Shown here: piece by piece, positions 34,503-45,086 of the stretch
How positions within the stretch are numbered: the first letter of the stretch is position 1
How the letters are laid out: each line of letters begins with the position of its first letter
NCBI RefSeq assembly: GCF_017873335.1
Contig: NZ_JAGGKB010000001.1
Span: 744,001-808,000 of the forward strand
Direction: 5' to 3'
Length of the DNA: 64,000 nt
Origin: Thermococcus stetteri
Lineage (GTDB): Archaea; Methanobacteriota_B; Thermococci; Thermococcales; Thermococcaceae
The notes under the pieces: model-generated
Seen by the model: the letters and a program-made list of their open reading frames with translations, nothing else
The model's database searches: none
What the model was told of the DNA's origin: nothing
Program-made: the position numbers and the translations under genes

Positions 34503-35840
34503 TTCTTTTACGATTCTTGAGACCGTCTCGTAGGCCATCTCAAAGAGCTCGTCTCTCCGCTTCTCGCTCGGCCCCTCAACGACCACCCTTATCTTCGGCT
34601 CGGTTCCGCTCGGCCTTATCAGTATCCACGAACCGTCAGTGAGGGCAATCCTGAAGCCTGAAATCGTCAGTACTTCCTTTATCTCTCCGGAAAGCTTCTT
34701 TTCGACCTCTTCGGCTGCCCTTCTAACGACTTCAGCCTTGTATTCGTCTGGACAGAGAACGTTGGCCTTTCTGAGATAGTAAGTCGGAATTTCCTTGACA
34801 AGCTCGCTGAGCGGGCCGTTCTCGTCTATAAGCTTTATGAGAAGTCCCATCGTCACGTACGGGTCAATCCACGGGCCGAACTTCGGGTGGACGAGCTTCC
34901 ACGGCTCCGCTGCGAAGATGGCACCGTACTTCTTTATGCCGTCATGCGGCTGACCGAGCGGGACGCGGTAGACTTTCCCGCCTGCCCTCTCCACAACATC
35001 GTCTATCCTCGACCCGGTGTCTATGGAGACCACTATCGTTCCTCCGCCGTGCTCCTCCACGTAGAGCTTGGCGAATATCGCTATAACGGTGTCCTCGTCA
35101 ACGTAGTTCCCCTTTTCGTCGAAGACCGCTATCCTATCAGCGTCCCCGTCTTGGGCTATCGCCAGGTCAACGCCAAGCTCCCTCACCAGCTTTCCGAGGT
35201 AGGCTATGTTCTCATACCTTGGCTCCGGCTTCCTGCCCGGGAAGTGACCATCCACGTGAGCGTTGACGCTGAAGACCTTCGCCCCCATCTCGCGCAGGAG
35301 GTAGGGAGCGACGAGGCTTCCAGCACCGTTGGCACCGTCGTAGAGGACTTTTAGGTTTGTCTCGTGGTTAACGAAGTCCAGAACCGCGTTTATGTAATCA
35401 GGGATGACCTCCACATTCCTAACGGGCTTTATCTCGTCCCACCTTGCCTTTCTGAAGTTCCCGGAGAAGATTACCTCCTCAAGCTCCCTTTCCTGCTCGA
35501 CGTAGAACTCCGTCCCATCGCCGTTGAAAACTTTTATACCGTTGTCGGTGGGCGGGTTGTGGCTGGCCGTTATCATAACCCCGGCATCCGCCAGCTTCCT
35601 CGTCCCCCAGGCAAGTACTGGAGTTGGTATCAAGTCAGCGTCTAAAACCTCCATCCCAGTGCTTAAGAGCCCAGAAATCATGGCGTTCTTGAGCATGACG
35701 CTCGAAGTCCTCCCGTCCCTCCCAACGAGGGCCTTCCCACTCTTGTAAGTCCCAACCGCCATTCCGACCTTCATGGCGAGTTCAGGAGTGATCTTCTCCC
35801 ACAGAGTCCCCCTGATTCCTGCTGTCCCAAAGAGCCTCAT
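34488..35840 (-). CDS. Phosphoglucomutase/phosphomannomutase family protein
   Basis: A 450-aa alpha-D-phosphohexomutase that moves phosphate between C1 and C6 of a hexose. Four-domain family marks are present: the catalytic phosphoserine in TASHNPP (Ser93), the metal loop AQDGDADRIA, the sugar-binding EPWK loop and the phosphate-binding RPSGTEPKIRV near the C terminus. It could act as PMM/PGM or as phosphoglucosamine mutase; sequence alone does not separate these. Its place near glycogen and maltodextrin genes suits supply of glucose-1-phosphate. ATG 35840 follows GGTGGTAGT. Confidence 0.9.
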   Translation of the reverse strand: MRLFGTAGIRGTLWEKITPELAMKVGMAVGTYKSGKALVGRDGRTSSVMLKNAMISGLLSTGMEVLDADLIPTPVLAWGTRKLADAGVMITASHNPPTDNGIKVFNGDGTEFYVEQERELEEVIFSGNFRKARWDEIKPVRNVEVIPDYINAVLDFVNHETNLKVLYDGANGAGSLVAPYLLREMGAKVFSVNAHVDGHFPGRKPEPRYENIAYLGKLVRELGVDLAIAQDGDADRIAVFDEKGNYVDEDTVIAIFAKLYVEEHGGGTIVVSIDTGSRIDDVVERAGGKVYRVPLGQPHDGIKKYGAIFAAEPWKLVHPKFGPWIDPYVTMGLLIKLIDENGPLSELVKEIPTYYLRKANVLCPDEYKAEVVRRAAEEVEKKLSGEIKEVLTISGFRIALTDGSWILIRPSGTEPKIRVVVEGPSEKRRDELFEMAYETVSRIVKEVEKK

Positions 35841-35869
35841 ACTACCACCGTAGGGAGTTGAGGAGGACC

Positions 35870-36271
35870 TTAAATATCTTTAGCGTATATCGCCAGCCCC
35901 CTGTAGTTGACGAGCCTCATAGTTTTCGGCATGACGTCCCCGGCCAGCGGAAGGATGAAAACGGGAACGCCGAGCTTCTCTCCCAGTTCAAGGATGGGTC
36001 TGACTATCTCCGGAGTGGGCCTGACGGAGTAAAGGGCCCTCACCCCCCTATACAGGTCGAACCTCGGGTTGAAAAGGTCGTCCCTAAAAGCCTCTATGCC
36101 CGCTTCCCTCGCGGCCTCAACGGCCCTTTCGTTCCAGTCAACGGCGAGAACCTGGAAGCCCAGCTCCTTTAGCTTGAGCGCGACTTTAAACTGGAAGCCT
36201 ATCCCGAGCTCGACGACCTTTCCCGCCGGGATTCTTGAGGCTATAAAATCCGCGAAGTCCTCGATCGGCAT
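35870..36271 (-). CDS. UPF0146 family protein
   Basis: A 133-aa protein of the archaeal UPF0146 family. It has a degenerate Rossmann methyltransferase-like fold (VVELGIGFQFKVALKLKE, then VLAVDWNERAV) but lacks the rest of a normal enzyme. Function unknown. A TATA-like GTTTTTAAAC lies about 25 nt upstream, between it and malK, so it probably has its own short-leader transcript. Confidence 0.8.
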   Translation of the reverse strand: MPIEDFADFIASRIPAGKVVELGIGFQFKVALKLKELGFQVLAVDWNERAVEAAREAGIEAFRDDLFNPRFDLYRGVRALYSVRPTPEIVRPILELGEKLGVPVFILPLAGDVMPKTMRLVNYRGLAIYAKDI

Positions 36272-36303
36272 GGGAGAAAAATTGGAGAAGGGTTTAAAAA
36301 CAT

Positions 36304-37422
36304 TCAGAAGACGGCCTTTCCGCTTCCCTTTTCGAAGACGTGGGCCTTCCTCATGTCGAAGACGACCTCAACTTCCTGCCCTTCCTGAACCCTCGACTCA
36401 GCAGGGAACTTGCCGAGGAAGGTGACGTCCCCGACGCTCAGGTGGACGATCTTCTCACCGCCGAGGTTCTCTATGATCTCCACGGTTGCCCTGGCCATGT
36501 TCTCCCCCGGAATCTTCACCTGGGCGAAGAGAGCATCGTAGATGTCCTCAGGCCTTATGCCGAAGATGACCTCCCTGCCGACGAGGTTCTTCTCCTGGAG
36601 CACTTCGAACTGATCGGGCAGGAACTTCAGCCTGAACTCGCCGAAGTCTGCGAAGCCGTCTTCGGTAACGGTTGCATCGATGAAGTTCATCGGCGGGCTT
36701 CCGATGAAGCCTGCAACGAAGGTGTTCGCGGGCTTGTCGTAGACTTCTTCAGGCGTTCCGACCTGCTGGAGCTGGCCCGCGTTGATGACCGCGACCCTGT
36801 CGCCCATCGTCATTGCCTCGACCTGGTCGTGTGTAACGTAGATGGTGGTGACGCCGAGCTGTCTCTGGAGCCTCTTGAGTTCGGCACGCATCTTCACCCT
36901 CAGCTTGGCGTCGAGGTTGCTCAGCGGCTCGTCCATTAGGAAGACCTGCGGCTTTCTCACGATAGCCCTTCCCAACGCTACACGCTGTCTCTGTCCACCC
37001 GAAAGCTCCCTCGGCTTCCTGTTGAGGAGTTCCGTCAGGCCGAGCATCTCAGCGACTTCCCTAACGCGCCTGTCGATCTCGTCCTTCGGAACCTTCCTCA
37101 GTTTGAGCGGGAAGGCTATGTTGTCGTAGACCGTCATGTGTGGGTAGAGGGCGTAACTTTGGAAGACCATCGCTATGTCCCTGTCCTTGGGCGGGACGAA
37201 GATTCCCTTCTCAGGGTCGGCGACTAGCTTGTCTCCAATGTATATCTGGCCTTTCGTAGGCTCTTCCAAGCCAGCTATCATCCTCAGGGTAGTGGTCTTT
37301 CCACAGCCGCTCGGCCCGAGGAGTATCATGAACTCTCCGTCCTTTATGTGCAGGTTCATCTCCTTAACTGCCGTGAAGTCGCCAAACTGCTTCCAGACGT
37401 TGATTAGCTTTACTTCCGCCAT
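36304..37422 (-). CDS. malK: Maltodextrin ABC transporter ATP-binding protein
   Basis: A 372-aa sugar ABC ATPase. Walker A GPSGCGKTT is near residues 37-45, the Q-loop is FQSYALYPH, the signature is LSGGQRQR, Walker B is VFLMDEPLSNLDAKLR and the H-loop is YVTHDQ. C-terminal regulatory TOBE/OB domains follow (FGIRPEDIYDA; EIIENLGGEKIVHLSVG). It energises MalFG for maltodextrin uptake. It is the last gene of the malE-F-G-apu-malK unit, 34 nt after the amylopullulanase gene; GGAGGTGGTAAA precedes ATG 37422. Confidence 0.93.
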   Translation of the reverse strand: MAEVKLINVWKQFGDFTAVKEMNLHIKDGEFMILLGPSGCGKTTTLRMIAGLEEPTKGQIYIGDKLVADPEKGIFVPPKDRDIAMVFQSYALYPHMTVYDNIAFPLKLRKVPKDEIDRRVREVAEMLGLTELLNRKPRELSGGQRQRVALGRAIVRKPQVFLMDEPLSNLDAKLRVKMRAELKRLQRQLGVTTIYVTHDQVEAMTMGDRVAVINAGQLQQVGTPEEVYDKPANTFVAGFIGSPPMNFIDATVTEDGFADFGEFRLKFLPDQFEVLQEKNLVGREVIFGIRPEDIYDALFAQVKIPGENMARATVEIIENLGGEKIVHLSVGDVTFLGKFPAESRVQEGQEVEVVFDMRKAHVFEKGSGKAVF

Positions 37423-37456
37423 TTTACCACCTCCAAAATAAAAATATTGGGAGGAG

Positions 37457-37623
37457 TCAGCGCCTTCTCCTGAGGAGGAGCGGGACTACTGCGAGGCTGA
37501 CGAGGAAAGCCGGACCGCAGATGCCTCCTCCACCAGTGCTGGTTGATGGGCTGCTTGTAGTGGTGGTCGTTGTAGTAGTGCTTGTGGTCATGGTTTGGGT
37601 TGTGGTTGTGCTGGTGGTCGTGG
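37457..37623 (-). repeat. CGP-CTERM cassette, copy 2 (inverted relative to 7843-8009)
   Basis: Read on the minus strand, this 167-bp stretch (Thr linker plus CGP-CTERM code) matches 7843-8009 except for a handful of bases, although the two proteins are otherwise unrelated. Confidence 0.85.
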
Positions 37624-40600
37624 TGGTGCTGGTCGTAGTAGTTGTGCTCGTCGTGGTCTCCGTTGGCGTCTCCCCACCGGTGCCCTTAACGAGCGGTATC
37701 ATGACAACGGTGGCGAGCTTTCCATTCTGGGCGTCATAGCTCTTGAGCTGCTCCTCCTGAGTCGGCTTAAAGCCCTCAGGAACGAGCATGTCCATAACGC
37801 GCGGGGCAACGTTGTTTATGACCGCCTGCGGGTCGGCACCGCCAACCTTCCACTGCTCTGCTTTGACAGCTACCGGCCTCCACTTGTCAGGACCATAGTC
37901 GTCCTGAGAACCTGTGAGGACTGCAGTGTATAGACCGTAGTCCGAGATTCCTGGGAGGTACTTCTTCGGAACCTTAACGATTATGGCGTTCTTCGTCGGA
38001 TCGGCTGAAATCTGCATCTCGCCCTGTATCACAGTGCCGTTCGGAAGGACGATAAGGTTTCCATAGTCCCAACCGGCTATCCTGAGAGCCAGATCCCACG
38101 GGTGGAACGGGTCGAGGTTGACGTTGCTTCCAGGCCCGTCCGGGAACATCTTGATGGCACTCGTGTTTCCGCCCTTCTTGAAGTCGAAGTAGACCTCTAT
38201 GATCTGGAGGCTGAAGCCGTTCGGCCCGTTCCACGGGTTGTCTCCAAGGTCCTTGAAGTAGAACTCCAGCACCCAGTCGTCGCTCTCCTCTGTCATCTTG
38301 AACTTGAGGAGGTCGAAGACTCCGGGCTTGAAGACTGAGTCGGTCGGATAAGTGTACGTTCCAGGTCCGTGGTCATCTCCCTCGGGATCCTTGACGACTA
38401 TGCCCTGCTTGATGAGCGGTATGGCCTTTACAGTGGCGAGCTTTCCGTTCTGGGCATCGTAGCTCTTGAGCTGCTCCTCCTGAGTCGGCTTAAAGCCCTC
38501 AGGAACGAGCATGTCCATAACGCGCGGGGCAACGTTGTTTATGACCGCCTGCGGGTCGGCGCCACCAACCTTCCACTGCTCGGCCTTAACGGCAACAGGC
38601 CTCCACTTGTCAGGACCATAGCCATCCTGAGAGCCGGTAAGGACGTCTCCCCAGAGGCCGTAGTCCTCGTTTATCTGGATGTACTTCTTCGGAACCTTAA
38701 CGATTATGGCGTTCTTCGTCGGATCGGCTGAAATCTGCATCTCGCCCTGTATCACAGTGCCGTTCGGAAGGACTATCAAGTTGCCGTAGTCCCACCCAGC
38801 GATCCTGAAGGCCACGTCCCACGGGTGGTCTGGGTCGAGGTTAACGTTGGCACCCGGTCCGTCCGGGAACATCTTGATTGCACTGCTGTTTCCGCCTTCC
38901 TTGAAGTCAAGGTAGACCTCGATAATCTGAAGGCTGAAGCCGTTCGGTCCGTTCCACGGGTTGTCTCCAAGGTCCTTGAAGTAGAACTCTATGACGTAGC
39001 TGTCCGTCTGCTCGAGCAGTCTGAAGCGGAGGAGGTCGAAGACTCCGGGCTTAAAGACTGAGTCGGTCGGATAATTGTAGGTCCCGGGTCCGTGATCGTC
39101 ACCCTCTGGGTCTTTTATGTCGGCTATGACGGCGCCCTTTACTTGGACCGGGAGCTTAAGCTCGATCGGTGAGCTTATCACCTCGAGGTCCCCCTTATCG
39201 TTCACCGTAGAGACCGCGAAGTAGAAGTCGCTCGGGTTTGAGAGGTAGTCGAAGGGAACCACGACCTCAACGCCCTCATCCGTCTCCTTGACGGTTGCGT
39301 TGCCCGCTTTTTCAGCATCGTCGTAGCCATTGGCCTTGTAGATTTCAGCCTTTCCGTCCCTGTATACCACGTGGGTTGTTATCATCATGCCGACGCTGTC
39401 CTTCGAGAACGGGAAGAGGGAGTACCTCAGCTCGGTCGGCTTGTTCTGGAGCATCGTGAAGGTGTTGCCGATCCTCTCGTCCGGGCTCCAGAGGCTGACC
39501 TCGAACTCCTTCAGGCTGCCCTTAACTAGGAAGTGCAGGCCATCGCTATCGAAGTAGACCTCGACTCCCTTGGCGAGGGAAGACTCACTTGAGTACTCCT
39601 TCTTCTCCCCCTCTCCGAGGCCCTCAAGGGCCCTAGTGATGTAGGGCTGGCCGTCCGGGTAGTAGTTTCCGTAGAGGTAGCTCGGCGGCTCAACCCCGGC
39701 CAGCTTGTAAATCTCGTAGAGGTAGGTCTTCATGTAGCGGTCGAAGGTGTAGTCCTGGCCGCTGTCCTGGTCGTTGCCGTACCACCAGAACCAGTCGCTC
39801 GCCTCTGCCCTTAGGAGATACTCAAAGGCCTTGTTCCAGGCGTCCTGGTTCATCTTTGCCTTGTTCTCCATCAGGGTCTTCCTGGCCAGGTAGAGCCAGT
39901 ACCAGCCGTAGTTCTCCTGCGGCTCGCCTATCCAGGTGGAGAGGGTTCCGTCAATCCAGCTCGACTCGGGCCACTGCATCTCCTCCTTGACCCCGACCAT
40001 GTCGTAGAGCTCCCCGAGGCTCTTGGCCTTGAGTAGGGCCTGCACCTTGTCCTCTGTGGAGAAGTCGAGGCGCTCCATCATCTTTGGAGTCAGCTTGTTT
40101 GCCTTGTCACCGTAGAGCTGGATGTACTCGCTCGGGGTGACCGTCCTTATCAGCCCAGCCTTCTGGAGCTCGGTGAGCTTCTTGTAGAGCTCCTCGAGGA
40201 ATATCTTGCCGTCGTATGGGTAGTGCTCCCACGGGTTCTCACCGTCGAGGGTGACGACGTAGACGAGCGACCCGTCGTAGTTCTGCTTCTGTATCTTGAG
40301 GAGCTCGTTAACGAAGTCCTGAACTGCCTGGTACTGGTTCATGCCGGCGTAGGAGAAGCCGACGCGGTCGCTGAGGGCGTGGTCGCGCGGGAACAGGTAG
40401 ATCTTCTTCCCGTTGAACTCGGCGACCCAGGGCTTGTAGTAGTTCTCAACAGTCTTCTCGACACCGAGCCTGTTTAGGACGAGCTGGTCGGTCATGACCC
40501 ACTGCCAGCCGTTCTCGGCGAGTATCTGAAGGGTCTTGTCGTTGAGGGCCGACTCGGCCGCCCAGCCGCCCTTGGGGGTGACCCTTCCGTCTCCGAGGTA

Positions 40601-41506
40601 CTTCTTGTAGAGCTCGTGGGACTTCTTGACGTGGGCATCAAAGTCGCTCTCCCAGCCGAAGTCGTTGAGTATCGGCCCTATCGGGTGGGCGTATGGAACC
40701 ACCGTCACCTCGACGTTCCCGTTGCCGAGGAGGTAGTTTATCTTCTCGTGCTCCTCGAAGGTGTGGTTGAGGAGCCACATCTGGGCGTCGAGGACGGTCT
40801 TGACGTCCTCCCTCGTGTAGCCGCCCGTGTCGACCTTGTCGTAGAGGGCCTTCAGCTTGGGGTCGTTCATTATGTAGTCGTAGTCTATCCAGGCCAGGTT
40901 GAAGAGCACCGCGAGGTCGATGTAGTCCTGCTCCGTGAACTCGCTGGTTACTTTTACCTTCTGCTCCTCCAGCGGCAGGTTGGCGTACTGGGCCTTCGCT
41001 TCCTGCATCTTGTTCTTGAGCTCGGTATAGCGCTTCCATATCTTCCTGATCGGGTTCCCGTTCTGGTCAGTCACTGGTTCACCGTTCCAGGGTATTGTGT
41101 GGTCGAAGAACCCTCCCGGAGCCTGGAGGATAGTCCACTTCTCCTCAAGGGTGAGGGGTTCGCCGTTCGCTATCTCCTCGGTGATCATCTGGAGCGTGTC
41201 TTTTTTCCCGTTCATGTAGTCCGCTATCTGGGCAATGAGGGAACCCGAGAGGTCTATGGTAGCGTGAACGTCCGGATATTCGCTTAGGTAGTGGGCCATC
41301 TTCCAGTAGTTGTTGGCAGCATGGAGCCTGACCCACGGCCTCGTGTAGACGTCCTGTATCGGGTCGTAGTAGTAGGGCTGGTGCTGGTGCCAGACTATTA
41401 TGACGTTCAGGGGCTTTGGTTCTTCAGCCAGCGCGAACTTCGCGTTCGCTCCTATTATACTTCCAAGCACCAAAAGGGCGAGGAAGAGGGAAACCAACTT
41501 CTTCAT
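37457..41506 (-). CDS. apu: Extracellular GH57 amylopullulanase, CGP-CTERM anchored
   Basis: A 1349-aa secreted enzyme that cleaves alpha-1,4 and alpha-1,6 bonds in starch and pullulan. It has a signal peptide (residues 1-27). The GH57 catalytic motifs are HQHQPYY (from 40), GGWAAES with the expected nucleophile Glu318, and VTLDGENPWEHY with the expected acid Asp421. After the catalytic region come two tandem repeats of about 240 residues (starting at KDPEGDDHGPGTY), similar to the C-terminal module of glucodextranase, probably for surface or carbohydrate binding. A Thr-rich linker and GGGGICGPAFLVSLAVVPLL plus RRRR form a CGP-CTERM anchor. Its location between malG and malK puts the extracellular degradation step in the same operon as uptake. 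Confidence 0.95.
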   Translation of the reverse strand: MKKLVSLFLALLVLGSIIGANAKFALAEEPKPLNVIIVWHQHQPYYYDPIQDVYTRPWVRLHAANNYWKMAHYLSEYPDVHATIDLSGSLIAQIADYMNGKKDTLQMITEEIANGEPLTLEEKWTILQAPGGFFDHTIPWNGEPVTDQNGNPIRKIWKRYTELKNKMQEAKAQYANLPLEEQKVKVTSEFTEQDYIDLAVLFNLAWIDYDYIMNDPKLKALYDKVDTGGYTREDVKTVLDAQMWLLNHTFEEHEKINYLLGNGNVEVTVVPYAHPIGPILNDFGWESDFDAHVKKSHELYKKYLGDGRVTPKGGWAAESALNDKTLQILAENGWQWVMTDQLVLNRLGVEKTVENYYKPWVAEFNGKKIYLFPRDHALSDRVGFSYAGMNQYQAVQDFVNELLKIQKQNYDGSLVYVVTLDGENPWEHYPYDGKIFLEELYKKLTELQKAGLIRTVTPSEYIQLYGDKANKLTPKMMERLDFSTEDKVQALLKAKSLGELYDMVGVKEEMQWPESSWIDGTLSTWIGEPQENYGWYWLYLARKTLMENKAKMNQDAWNKAFEYLLRAEASDWFWWYGNDQDSGQDYTFDRYMKTYLYEIYKLAGVEPPSYLYGNYYPDGQPYITRALEGLGEGEKKEYSSESSLAKGVEVYFDSDGLHFLVKGSLKEFEVSLWSPDERIGNTFTMLQNKPTELRYSLFPFSKDSVGMMITTHVVYRDGKAEIYKANGYDDAEKAGNATVKETDEGVEVVVPFDYLSNPSDFYFAVSTVNDKGDLEVISSPIELKLPVQVKGAVIADIKDPEGDDHGPGTYNYPTDSVFKPGVFDLLRFRLLEQTDSYVIEFYFKDLGDNPWNGPNGFSLQIIEVYLDFKEGGNSSAIKMFPDGPGANVNLDPDHPWDVAFRIAGWDYGNLIVLPNGTVIQGEMQISADPTKNAIIVKVPKKYIQINEDYGLWGDVLTGSQDGYGPDKWRPVAVKAEQWKVGGADPQAVINNVAPRVMDMLVPEGFKPTQEEQLKSYDAQNGKLATVKAIPLIKQGIVVKDPEGDDHGPGTYTYPTDSVFKPGVFDLLKFKMTEESDDWVLEFYFKDLGDNPWNGPNGFSLQIIEVYFDFKKGGNTSAIKMFPDGPGSNVNLDPFHPWDLALRIAGWDYGNLIVLPNGTVIQGEMQISADPTKNAIIVKVPKKYLPGISDYGLYTAVLTGSQDDYGPDKWRPVAVKAEQWKVGGADPQAVINNVAPRVMDMLVPEGFKPTQEEQLKSYDAQNGKLATVVMIPLVKGTGGETPTETTTSTTTTTSTTTTTSTTTTQTMTTSTTTTTTTTSSPSTSTGGGGICGPAFLVSLAVVPLLLRRRR
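37711..38397 (-). repeat. Amylopullulanase C-terminal module, second copy
   Basis: The second of two tandem in-frame modules; the copies are offset by 723 bp. Long tracts are identical, for example 37961-38049 and 38684-38772. Confidence 0.8.
38434..39120 (-). repeat. Amylopullulanase C-terminal module, first copy
   Basis: The partner of 37711-38397, 241 codons upstream in the protein. Confidence 0.8.
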
Positions 41507-41515
41507 CTTATCACC

Positions 41516-42763
41516 TCACTCTTTAAGGCCTCCAACCGTGAGGCCGCTCCTTATGTAGTTCTGGGCGAGGATAAACATCACGAACACCGGCAGGGCGAAC
41601 AGCAGTGCCGCAGCCGCGAAGTAGCTCCAGTCAATTCCCCTGCCGATTCCGCCGAGGAGGGAGTATATCCACACCGCCAGCGGCTGGTTCTCCTGGGTTA
41701 GGAGGAGGCTTGCGAGGATGAACTCCGTCCATCCGCCGATGAATGCAAAGACTGCCACGGTGGCTATTCCTGGAAGGGCCATTGGGAGGAGGACGTGCCT
41801 GATTATCTGGAGGTAGCTTGCACCGTCAACGAGCGCCGCCTCGTCGAAGTCCGGGCTTATTGAGTCTATGTACCCCTTGAGGAGCCATGTGTTGAAGGGC
41901 ACGCTTCCGGCCGCGTAAATAAACGCTAGCACTGGGAGTTTGCCGTAGAGGCCGAGTTTGACGAGCATTCCGTAGAGGGCTATAAGCCCGGCTATTCCCA
42001 GACCGCCTGAGACCTGGGTGAACATCAGGTAGAAGTAGAGTATGTGCTCCCTGCCGAAGAACTGGAGCCTTGAAAAGGCGTAGGCCGCCGGGACGACGAA
42101 GATCAGTGCCAGTATTACCGTAAGTGTTGCCAAGATCAGGCTGTTCTTCAGGTACTTGAAGAATTTGGAGTTCACGAACTTGCCAAGTGCTGTGAACTCG
42201 GCCTTTCCGGTGTTTCTTGCCCTGATGTACCCGTCCATCTGCCCGCTGACCTTCACCCCATCAACTGTGCCCTCTGTTAGGGTGACGTTCCTCACTATCC
42301 CAAAGCCTATCGTCCCGTCGTCGTTGATCCTCGTCAGGATTATCGTCCCGCTGACCTTCCCGCTGAAGTCCCCGCTACCGGAGCCGCCGTTGACGGTGAA
42401 AGTTGCCCTCTTGACCGGGACCTCAAACTTTATGCCTGTGAACGGCCCGTATTTCACAGTCCCGATGAGGGTGCCGTCGGTTACGTAGAGCTTGCCGTTC
42501 TGGAGTGTTCCCTTCCCAGTTATCCTTCCTTCAAAGTCCTCCATCAGCCTGTCACCGGAGAACCCGAAGAGGACTTCCCTGTATGAATCCAGGGTGACCT
42601 CCTTTGGTATGAGCTCCAGCTCGGTCGTTGCGAGCGTTGATTTCGAGCTTATCGAGACGGTGAAGATGTAGTACACTGGAAAGAGGATTATGAACATTAT
42701 GAACACTGCCAGTAGCGTCAGGACGAAGCTTTTGAGCATCTCGGATCTCTTACGGCCCATCAT
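41516..42763 (-). CDS. malG: Maltodextrin ABC transporter permease with inserted outside domain
   Basis: A 415-aa MalG-type permease. Helix 1 lies near residues 12-34. It is followed by an insertion of about 150 residues with strong beta character and no hydrophobic segment (FEGRITGKGTLQNGKLYV; VSGTIILTRINDDG), then five helices with the EAA loop (DEAALVDGASYLQIIRHVLLP). Usual MalG proteins have about 280-300 residues, so the insertion is additional and should face outside. It starts within the malF stop (ATGA overlap) and ends 9 nt before the amylopullulanase gene. Confidence 0.9.
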   Translation of the reverse strand: MMGRKRSEMLKSFVLTLLAVFIMFIILFPVYYIFTVSISSKSTLATTELELIPKEVTLDSYREVLFGFSGDRLMEDFEGRITGKGTLQNGKLYVTDGTLIGTVKYGPFTGIKFEVPVKRATFTVNGGSGSGDFSGKVSGTIILTRINDDGTIGFGIVRNVTLTEGTVDGVKVSGQMDGYIRARNTGKAEFTALGKFVNSKFFKYLKNSLILATLTVILALIFVVPAAYAFSRLQFFGREHILYFYLMFTQVSGGLGIAGLIALYGMLVKLGLYGKLPVLAFIYAAGSVPFNTWLLKGYIDSISPDFDEAALVDGASYLQIIRHVLLPMALPGIATVAVFAFIGGWTEFILASLLLTQENQPLAVWIYSLLGGIGRGIDWSYFAAAALLFALPVFVMFILAQNYIRSGLTVGGLKE

Positions 42764-43662
42764 CCCCTGGCACCCTCCTGGAGCCTGGTTATCCTAACGT
42801 TCACATACATGTAAACGGCGAGAATGAGCGTGGCTATTACCATTATTGCCGCGGCCCTTCCGTAGTGCGGTGTGGCACCGAAGGCCTTCCTGAAGCCGTA
42901 GAGCAGCAGAAACCTGTCCTCAAAGAGGCCCGCGTTGTATATGTACGGCACCATGAAGTACTGGAAGCTTGTGGCACTCGTTAGTATGGTCGCGAAGGCT
43001 ATCGGCTTTCCAACTATTGGTACTACCACGTGCCAGATCCTCTGCCAGTAGTTGGCCCCGTCTATGATGGCCGCCTCGATCAGCGTGTCCGGGACTGACT
43101 GGAGTGCGGCGGTTATTACTGTCATCATAAACGGGTAGGCCAGCCAGACCTCGATTATGTTGAGGGCCACAAAACCCCAGGTCGGGTTGTTCACCCAGTC
43201 GGGCCCATTAATGCCGATTGATTTGAGCATCAGGTTTATCGGGCCAAAAACGGGGTCAAACATGAACTTCCACACGGTTACCGAGAAGAGAAGTGGGAGC
43301 GCCCACGGGATTATGAGGAGTGATCTGTAGATCGCCTTTCCCTTAACGTACTTGCTGTTGTAGAGCAGGCTGAGGAAGAGGCCAGCGAAAACCTTTAGGG
43401 TGACGCTGGTGAAGACGAAGACCCAAGTCCACTTGAAGGCGTTGATAAATTTGTTGTCTGAGAGCGCCCACTTGAAGTTTTCGAGTCCGACAAAATGCAG
43501 GGGTTCAACTGCACTCTGGGGGTTGTAGATGGGGAAGTTTCCTAGCTGGGCGTTTGTGAACGCCAGGTAGATCGAGTAGACTATCGGCCATAGGTTGAAG
43601 AACAGGAACGCGGCCATTCCGGGGAGTATGAGCATCAGCGCGGCGGCGGTCGTCTTCTTCAT
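42760..43662 (-). CDS. malF: Maltodextrin ABC transporter permease
   Basis: A 300-aa permease with six helices and the EAA loop (IEAAIIDGANYWQRIWHVVVP, near residues 200-220) that couples to MalK. It lacks the large second periplasmic loop of E. coli MalF, as usual in archaea. ATG 43662 follows GAGGGTGCTAAA, better than GTG 43677. It lies 39 nt after malE. Confidence 0.92.
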   Translation of the reverse strand: MKKTTAAALMLILPGMAAFLFFNLWPIVYSIYLAFTNAQLGNFPIYNPQSAVEPLHFVGLENFKWALSDNKFINAFKWTWVFVFTSVTLKVFAGLFLSLLYNSKYVKGKAIYRSLLIIPWALPLLFSVTVWKFMFDPVFGPINLMLKSIGINGPDWVNNPTWGFVALNIIEVWLAYPFMMTVITAALQSVPDTLIEAAIIDGANYWQRIWHVVVPIVGKPIAFATILTSATSFQYFMVPYIYNAGLFEDRFLLLYGFRKAFGATPHYGRAAAIMVIATLILAVYMYVNVRITRLQEGARG

Positions 43663-43701
43663 TTTAGCACCCTCCACAAGGTAATAAAAAGAGAAAGCGG
43701 C

Positions 43702-45048
<1,347 letters not shown>

Positions 45049-45063
45049 CTATTTGCACCTAAG

Positions 45064-45080
45064 TATCATCGTGAGTGATA
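45064..45080. promoter_or_regulatory. TGM-like operator in the malE promoter
   Basis: TATCAT-CGTGA-GTGATA differs by one base from the Thermococcales glycolytic motif TATCAC-N5-GTGATA bound by TrmB-family regulators. In the malE direction it lies just downstream of the TATA box, where binding would repress. Confidence 0.75.
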
Positions 45081-45086
45081 TATATA
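45078..45086 (-). promoter_or_regulatory. TATA box of malE
   Basis: The minus-strand sequence GGTATATATATC lies about 50 nt upstream of the malE start and overlaps one arm of the operator. Confidence 0.65.

Noticed and set aside
40616-41287. 223-codon plus-strand frame inside the amylopullulanase gene
   Set aside because: Antisense shadow without start signals; the GH57 catalytic motifs are on the minus strand.
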